Below, piece by piece: positions 7,079 to 10,894 of a stretch of DNA of 10,894 nt. A model generated the notes under the pieces. The model ran no database searches, was not told where the DNA came from, and saw nothing but the letters and a program-made list of their open reading frames with translations. Position 1 is the first letter of the stretch. The number at the start of each line of letters is the position of its first letter. A program made the position numbers and the translations under genes. Source of the stretch: Tannerella sp. (GTDB lineage: Bacteria; Bacteroidota; Bacteroidia; Bacteroidales; Tannerellaceae); NCBI GenBank assembly GCA_031259505.1, contig JAIRLL010000050.1, positions 1 through 10,894 on the forward strand. The letters are read 5' to 3'.

Positions 7079-7615
7079 CTATTTAATCTGTTCCCTATTA
7101 AAATCTTCATATAACATGCTGGCCTGTATTCCGTTATTATTCTGGTATTTCCCGTTCGAATATTTTTCGAAATCACCTTGAATAGTATGAAAATACAACT
7201 GGCATATTTCGATATGCGGATAAATTTTTATCGGCTGTACACAAAAGATCTCCAAAGTCCAGTAACCGCAAAACCCTACATCGCCGAATCCGGCAGTAAC
7301 ATGTACAAAAACGCCCAGTCTGCCAACCGAAGAGCGTCCTTCCAGCATCGGGACTAAATTCTGTGTCTCTGTATATTCTACTGTCCGACCCAGGTATAAT
7401 TTGTTTGGCTGCAAGACTATTCCTTCATCGGGAATACTGATTGATTCTGTAGAATTATTTTTTTTCATATCCATTATCCGGTCAGCGCTGTATATCAACA
7501 GTTCGTTGTACAGCATCAGGTTATAGCTATTGGGATTCAATTGCTTTATATTAAAAGGCTCGATTATTATATCCTGCCCCAGTCTTCTTTTTATTTCCAG
7601 TCCTGACAATATCAT
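7079..7615 (-). CDS. dcd: dCTP deaminase
   Basis: Dcd converts dCTP to dUTP, the precursor pool for dTTP once dUTPase has acted. The 178-residue protein carries LNPNSYNL (26-33) in place of the usual PASxDVRL-like strand, LEGRSSVGRLGVFVH (91-105), TAGFGDVGFCG (107-117), TLE (120-122) with the probable catalytic Glu122, and a C-terminal YQNNNG loop (157-162) of the kind that closes over the nucleotide triphosphate. Hydrolysis of dUTP as well (DCD-DUT type) cannot be excluded. It uses more A/T-ending codons (ATA, TTA, AAT) than its neighbours, a hint of a different history. Its ATG overlaps the TGA of a small upstream ORF by ATGA, so translation may be coupled. It appears to be the second gene of the leftward unit. 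Confidence 0.94.
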   Translation of the reverse strand: MILSGLEIKRRLGQDIIIEPFNIKQLNPNSYNLMLYNELLIYSADRIMDMKKNNSTESISIPDEGIVLQPNKLYLGRTVEYTETQNLVPMLEGRSSVGRLGVFVHVTAGFGDVGFCGYWTLEIFCVQPIKIYPHIEICQLYFHTIQGDFEKYSNGKYQNNNGIQASMLYEDFNREQIK

Positions 7616-7698
7616 ATTTTCAAAATTAAATCAGAGTTGCCGACAATCCACTCCCAAGCACACCAGTCATTGTAATTATTTCCTTTTGCATCAGTCAT
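7612..7698 (-). CDS. 28-codon Trp-rich small ORF coupled to dcd
   Basis: Reading leftward, ATG at 7698 opens a 28-residue frame beginning MTDAKGNNYNDW, with a WCAWEW cluster (residues 12-17) and an end GNSDLILKI. Its TGA overlaps the dcd start codon as ATGA. A GAAGG sequence 7 bases before the ATG is a good ribosome-binding site, and a promoter element lies just upstream. An in-frame TGA shortly upstream means it is not the tail of a longer frame. I do not recognise a family. It could be a true small protein, a leader peptide whose translation sets dcd expression, or a remnant of a replaced gene. Its length is too short for codon statistics, so the case rests on the start signals and overlap. 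Confidence 0.5.
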   Translation of the reverse strand: MTDAKGNNYNDWCAWEWIVGNSDLILKI

Positions 7699-7719
7699 AT
7701 TAAAACCTTCAATTCACGT

Positions 7720-7751
7720 GCAAAGGTAAAAAAACTTTTGCGGCAAAGTTA
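7720..7751 (-). promoter_or_regulatory. Predicted promoter region of the small ORF-dcd unit
   Basis: Two -7-like elements occur on the minus strand: TACCTTTGC (7728-7720), which would start transcription about 15 bases before the small ORF, and TAACTTTGC (7751-7743), which lies right after the Dcp stop. A TTTG inside the upstream element is only 15 bases from the downstream one, shorter than the usual 19-21. The downstream element is the better placed. Confidence 0.5.
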
Positions 7752-7760
7752 TATTTGGCT

Positions 7761-9812
7761 TCATTTTTTTATTCCGTCCCGTATCAGGAGCGCGTCGATC
7801 GTCGGCGCTTGCCCTCTGAATCGACGGTACAGCACGTCGGGGTTTTCGGTTGCGCCTTTTGAAAGGATATTTTCGCGAAACGACGCGGCTGTTTCCCTGT
7901 TGAAGATTCCCGTCGACTTGAAGACGGAAAATGCGTCGGCATCCAGCGCTTCGGCCCATTTGTAGCCGTAATATCCGGCCGCATAACCGCCCGGGAAGAT
8001 ATGACCGAAATCGCTGCTGAGCAGCGTATCGGGTACGGCCGGCAGCACGGCGGCCTTTTCGCATGACCTGGCCTCAAATTCGGCGACGGAGCCGTCGAAC
8101 GGACTCGACAGCGTGTGCCACGCCATGTCCAGCAAGCTGAAGCCGACCTGACGGCAACACATGTATCCGGCGTTGAAGCGGGATGCACGGAGCAGGTTGC
8201 GCACCAGTTCGGAAGGAATTTTCTCGCGTGTCCGGCAGTGTTCGGCTATCAGGTCGAGGAACGCTTCTTCTTCCAGCCAGTTTTCCATTATCTGCGAAGG
8301 CAGTTCTACAAAATCCTGCACAACGTTTGTCCCCGAAAGGCTTTCGCAGGTCACGTCCGACAGGATGCCATGCAGCGCATGTCCGAACTCGTGCATGAAC
8401 GTGCGCACCTCGTCGAAGGTCAGCAGCGACGGCCCGGTCGCTGTCGGACGTGTAAAGTTCATGACGATAAGCACGTGCGGACGGTGATCGACGCCTTCGC
8501 CGTCTCTGTGCTGCGCTCTGAGGCCGTGCATCCATGCGCCCGACTGCTTGCCTTTGCGCGGAAAGAAGTCGGTATACAGTACGGCCAGATACTTGCCGTT
8601 TTCGTCAAACACTTCATACGCCGCTACTTCGGGGTGATATACGGGTATCTGCCTGTTTTCTCTGAACGTAATGCCATAGAGGCGGGTAGCCAGCCCGAAG
8701 ATTCCCTTCGCCGTCTTTTCCAGTTCGAAGTAGGGACGGGTCATTTCGTCGTTTACGCCGAAGCGCGTATCCTTCAGTTTTTCGGAATAATAGCTCCAGT
8801 CCCACGGCATGATGTCTATTTTCTGTTTCTCCAGTTCTTCGGCGAAACACCGTATGGCGCCGTATTCGTTTATGGCTGCCGGCCGGTATGCTTCGAGCAG
8901 GCAGTCGAGCAGCCCGTATACCTGTTCGGGCGTTTTGAGCATCCTGTCTTTCAGCGCATACGCCGCATAATTATCATATCCCGACAATTGAGCCATTTCC
9001 ATGCGGATATTGACGGCTTGCCGGATAATATCCTTGTTGTCAAATTCGTCGTTGCCGTTCCCCACATTCAGGCGCGCGCGGTAGAGCTGTTCGCGCAGTC
9101 GCCGGCTGTCGGCATACTGCATGAACGGTCTGTAACTCGGTTCCGACAGGGTGAAGACCCATCCCGTCCTGTTTCTGTCTTTAGCTTCCGCCGCTGCGGC
9201 TTCGCGGATACTTTCGGGGATACCGGCGAGGGATTTTTCGTCCGTGATGTGCAGTTCGTAGCGGTTTTTGTCTTTCAGCGCATTATGGTCGAAAGCGAGC
9301 ATCAGCCGGCTCAGGTCGGCGCTTAACCGGCGAAAGCGCGCCTGCTTTTCGGGCGCAAGGCAGGCGCCATTGTCGGCAAATGCGTTAAAAGTATCTTCCA
9401 GCAGACGGACGCCTTCGGGCGGGAGGTTCAGCGACGCTTTGCGGTCGTAGACGGCTTTTATCCGCGCGAACAGGCGTGCGTTCATATACACGCTGCTACG
9501 GCAGTCGGACAGTCCGGTCGAAATGTCCTGCGCAATATCCATCATTTCGTCGTTCGATTCGGCGTCGAGCAGGCTGAAAAATACCGAAGACACCATTTTC
9601 AGCAGACTGCCGCTACGTTCGAAGGCTACCACCGTATTTTCGAAAGTGGCGTCCTGCGGATTGGCCGCAATCGCTTCCACTTCGCTTCTCCACTGCCTGA
9701 TACCTTCGTTTACGGCCGGCAGATAATGTGCGTTCCTGCATCTGTCGAACGGAACCGTTTCATGCGGCGTACGGTATTCTTCGAGCAGGGGATTTGTTTT
9801 GACTGTCATCAT
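7761..9812 (-). CDS. dcp: M3 family zinc metallopeptidase, peptidyl-dipeptidase Dcp-like
   Basis: The 683-residue protein is a full-length thimet-oligopeptidase-type enzyme that removes dipeptides from the C-termini of short peptides. The zinc site HEFGH (474-478) has the third ligand Glu503 in FVELPSQ, at the spacing usual in the family. Other marks are PWDWSYYSEKL (336-346), GKQSGAWMHG (421-430), MNFTRP (451-456), LLTFDEVRTFMHE and the Tyr-rich PGGYAAGYYGYKWAE substrate loop near the C-terminus. The ATG at 9812 (or the adjacent one at 9809) is chosen because the protein then starts MTVKTNPLLEEYRTPHETVPF, the family's usual N-terminus. The frame remains open up to 10067, but that extension is repeat DNA and precedes the promoter. 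No signal peptide is seen, so it is probably cytoplasmic. It has its own promoter. Confidence 0.95.
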   Translation of the reverse strand: MMTVKTNPLLEEYRTPHETVPFDRCRNAHYLPAVNEGIRQWRSEVEAIAANPQDATFENTVVAFERSGSLLKMVSSVFFSLLDAESNDEMMDIAQDISTGLSDCRSSVYMNARLFARIKAVYDRKASLNLPPEGVRLLEDTFNAFADNGACLAPEKQARFRRLSADLSRLMLAFDHNALKDKNRYELHITDEKSLAGIPESIREAAAAEAKDRNRTGWVFTLSEPSYRPFMQYADSRRLREQLYRARLNVGNGNDEFDNKDIIRQAVNIRMEMAQLSGYDNYAAYALKDRMLKTPEQVYGLLDCLLEAYRPAAINEYGAIRCFAEELEKQKIDIMPWDWSYYSEKLKDTRFGVNDEMTRPYFELEKTAKGIFGLATRLYGITFRENRQIPVYHPEVAAYEVFDENGKYLAVLYTDFFPRKGKQSGAWMHGLRAQHRDGEGVDHRPHVLIVMNFTRPTATGPSLLTFDEVRTFMHEFGHALHGILSDVTCESLSGTNVVQDFVELPSQIMENWLEEEAFLDLIAEHCRTREKIPSELVRNLLRASRFNAGYMCCRQVGFSLLDMAWHTLSSPFDGSVAEFEARSCEKAAVLPAVPDTLLSSDFGHIFPGGYAAGYYGYKWAEALDADAFSVFKSTGIFNRETAASFRENILSKGATENPDVLYRRFRGQAPTIDALLIRDGIKK

Positions 9813-9848
9813 ATCATTTTCTTTTTCCCGTTCCTGAAATTTCATCCT

Positions 9849-9881
9849 GCAAAGGTCGCATACATGTCCGTAATATGCAAA
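9849..9881 (-). promoter_or_regulatory. Predicted promoter of the M3 peptidase gene
   Basis: On the minus strand TTTG (9881-9878) and GACCTTTGC (9857-9849) are 20 bases apart, the expected -33/-7 spacing, with one mismatch to TAnnTTTG. Transcription would start near 9843, about 30 bases before the chosen ATG, and this argues against a start further upstream. Confidence 0.5.
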
Positions 9882-9908
9882 TTTAACTGCCGCGCCCTTT
9901 AACCTGAG

Positions 9909-10148
9909 TTCGTATTCACATAATTCCATAATTTTCAGAATTAACATATTTGTAAATCCTGAAATTATGGGAAGCGAAATAAATAAGATATAACGAATAA
10001 ATAAAATTCCGATAAAAAGTCGCGCAGCTTCGTATTCACATAATTCCATAATTTTCAGAATTAACATATTTGTGAATCCTGAAATTAAGGGAAGCGAAAT
10101 AAATAAGATATAACGAATAAATAAAATTCCGATAAAAAGTCGCGCAGC
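9909..10148. repeat. 120-bp direct tandem duplication
   Basis: Two head-to-tail 120-base copies (9909-10028 and 10029-10148) differ at only two positions (A9954/G10074 and T9968/A10088), so the duplication is recent. Each copy begins TTCGTATTCACATAA, contains an imperfect palindrome (CCATAATTTTCAG against CTGAAATTATGG) and an AT-rich stretch, and ends CCGATAAAAAGTCGCGCAGC. No credible gene is present; the minus-strand frame through it is only an upstream extension of the peptidase frame. Confidence 0.93.
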
Positions 10149-10164
10149 GACGACACTTTATTAA

Positions 10165-10220
10165 CCGTAGGTTTTAACCTGCGGCAGTGGAACAATAAAC
10201 AAAAAGTCCCGCAAGGACTT
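10165..10220. other. Two adjacent small hairpins
   Basis: CCGTAGG-TTTTAA-CCTGCGG (10165-10184) forms a 7-bp stem with one G-T pair, and AAGTCC-CGCAA-GGACTT (10204-10220) a perfect 6-bp stem. Neither is followed by a strong T-run on either strand. They could be parts of an interspersed intergenic repeat or weak terminators. Confidence 0.5.
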
Positions 10221-10275
10221 ACATAATAACAGAATCAACATATTTGTAAATCCTGAAAATTATGGAATTATGTAA
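10219..10275. repeat. Third, rearranged copy of the palindromic element
   Basis: CAACATATTTGTAAATCCTGA repeats the core of the 120-bp units (one base changed), and the segment 10253-10273 is the exact 21-base reverse complement of 9918-9938 and 10038-10058. The ends TTACATAAT (10219-10227) and ATTATGTAA (10267-10275) are perfectly inverted. Its left arm is shorter than in the 120-bp units and its right arm longer. Confidence 0.8.
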
Positions 10276-10324
10276 ACATCGAAAAAAAATCATTTTTCAT
10301 GCAACATATTATTTTTTTATTTTA

Positions 10325-10333
10325 TATCTTTGC
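10325..10333 (+). promoter_or_regulatory. Possible rightward promoter into the GC-rich block
   Basis: TATCTTTGC matches TAnnTTTG exactly in an AT-rich stretch, just before the sequence turns GC-rich. No clear TTTG is found at -33. Transcription would begin near 10340, after the ATG at 10299 and before the ATG at 10356. Confidence 0.4.
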
Positions 10334-10355
10334 CTCCGATCAGAATCATCACGTG

Positions 10356-10646
10356 ATGCAGGTAATAAGTTACATACGCAACATCCCGCAAGGGAAAGCC
10401 GCCGCCCCGTCCGTCCGTACTCCGGAGATTTGTGATATGGGGGGGGGCAAATTCCTCGTTTACAGTAACTTAGGATGCCTGCTTAGTCAGCCTCCCGTTT
10501 GGGAGGACAAACGTCGCTGCCGGCCATTGCGCAGGCGGGGGCGTTTTCATTTTTCACAGTCCTGGCCGTTACCCCGATCCGGACGCAGCCGCCACCCCGG
10601 TCGGTTGCGTAGACGGCGCCCCGTGCGCGAGGGGAACATGACATGA
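10356..10646 (+). other. GC-rich block with open frames, coding status unclear
   Basis: From ATG 10356 a frame runs 96 codons to TGA, beginning MQVISYIRNIPQGKAAAP and becoming very Arg/Pro-rich. The other two plus frames are each also open for about 40 or more codons after stops near 10473-10486 (one reads SLPAIAQAGAFSFFTVLAV, signal-peptide-like), and the minus strand is open as well, so openness follows from base composition. A run of nine G (10439-10447) follows an ATG, and a perfect hairpin CCTCCC-GTTT-GGGAGG spans 10491-10506. It could be a structured transcript, a decayed gene, or the 5' part of something regulated by slippage. I do not recognise it. Confidence 0.35.
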
Positions 10647-10894
10647 TGAGAATCCAAATCCGGTAAAATAAGCAATCCGATAAAAAGTTTACTTCAATAT
10701 TTGGAATATTTACTTCAATAACTGGAATATTTACTTCAATAACCGGAATATTTACTTCAATATTTGGAATATTTACTTCAATAACTGGAATATTTACTTC
10801 AATAACTGGAATATTTACTTCAATAACCGGAATATTTACTTCAATAACTGGAATATTTACTTCAATAACCGGAATATTTACTTCAATATTTGGA
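10483..10894 (-). other. Minus-strand open frame through the 21-bp array
   Basis: The minus strand has no stop from the window edge to TAA at 10483, about 136 codons. The array part reads as 7-residue repeats IPVIEVN/IPNIEVN, then FLSDCLFYRIWIL and a Cys/Arg/Gly-rich tail ending PPKREAD. If the gene starts beyond the window this would be the C-terminus of a repeat protein. The abrupt composition change after the array and the equally open plus frame (FTSITGI repeats, with no start codon visible) make it uncertain. Confidence 0.25.
10688..10894. repeat. 21-bp tandem repeat array, continuing past the window
   Basis: Nine complete copies plus 18 bases of a tenth run without interruption to the last base. 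Each unit is TTTACTTCAATA, a variable triplet, then GGAATA. Only the triplet varies, and it takes just three values, in the order TTT, ACT, ACC, TTT, ACT, ACT, ACC, ACT, ACC, TTT. The period is both seven codons and about two helical turns. It could be a protein-coding repeat, an array of protein-binding sites, or a minisatellite. Confidence 0.97.

Noticed and set aside
8115..9326. 403-codon open frame on the plus strand
   Set aside because: Antisense shadow of the GC-rich M3 peptidase gene; no recognisable motif and the peptidase is intact.
9909..10275. Insertion sequence
   Set aside because: No transposase frame between the inverted segments; the repeats are too short and look like a non-autonomous or purely local structure.
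10299..10355. Upstream ATG at 10299 as the start of the GC-rich block frame
   Set aside because: It precedes the -7 element at 10325-10333, so a transcript from that promoter would not include it.
10681..10894. CRISPR array
   Set aside because: The units are contiguous 21-mers with no spacers, the only variation is a three-state triplet, and no cas genes are nearby.
10688..10894. Plasmid iterons or replication origin
   Set aside because: Unit size fits iterons, but there is no replication initiator gene and the flanking genes are chromosomal; kept only as a general binding-site possibility.

Overview
The window looks like a chromosomal segment of a Bacteroidota, most likely Bacteroidales, genome. 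Three things point there: repeated matches to the Bacteroides-type -7 promoter element TAnnTTTG upstream of genes, an integrase of the Bacteroidetes tyrosine-recombinase type, and the gene set ribH / TPR protein / recF / DUF721 / formyl-THF cyclo-ligase / S41 protease. Genus cannot be decided from the sequence alone.

Left part (1-1822) is accessory. A 5'-truncated GC-rich gene of phage-like character runs toward a convergent tyrosine integrase. The integrase promoter region carries an unusual nested set of inverted and tandem 11-bp repeats. The integrase sits beside the 3' end of a tRNA-Gly(TCC)-tRNA-Tyr(GTA) pair, so this looks like the integrase end of a prophage or integrative element at a tRNA locus; the far end lies outside the window.

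Central part (1831-7760) is mostly housekeeping. Leftward: a tRNA pair with promoter and terminator, and ribH with a membrane-anchored TPR protein 2 nt upstream. Divergent from these, recF and a translationally coupled DUF721 (DciA-like) gene run rightward and meet a leftward series head-on: formyl-THF cyclo-ligase, S41 processing protease and dCTP deaminase (dcd). A previously easy-to-miss 28-codon Trp-rich ORF overlaps the dcd start by ATGA and has its own ribosome-binding site and promoter. The themes are nucleotide and cofactor supply, DNA repair and replication, and envelope proteolysis.

Right part: a leftward M3-family peptidyl-dipeptidase (Dcp-like), whose real start is near 9812. Beyond it (9909-10894) is about 1 kb with no recognisable gene but dense structure: a 120-bp tandem duplication, fragments of a palindromic element, two small hairpins, a very GC-rich block with a G9 run, and a 21-bp tandem repeat array that runs off the window. 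This repeat region, together with the integrase regulatory repeats and the small ORF ahead of dcd, holds the least explained material. No CRISPR array, insertion sequence or recognisable defence system is visible.
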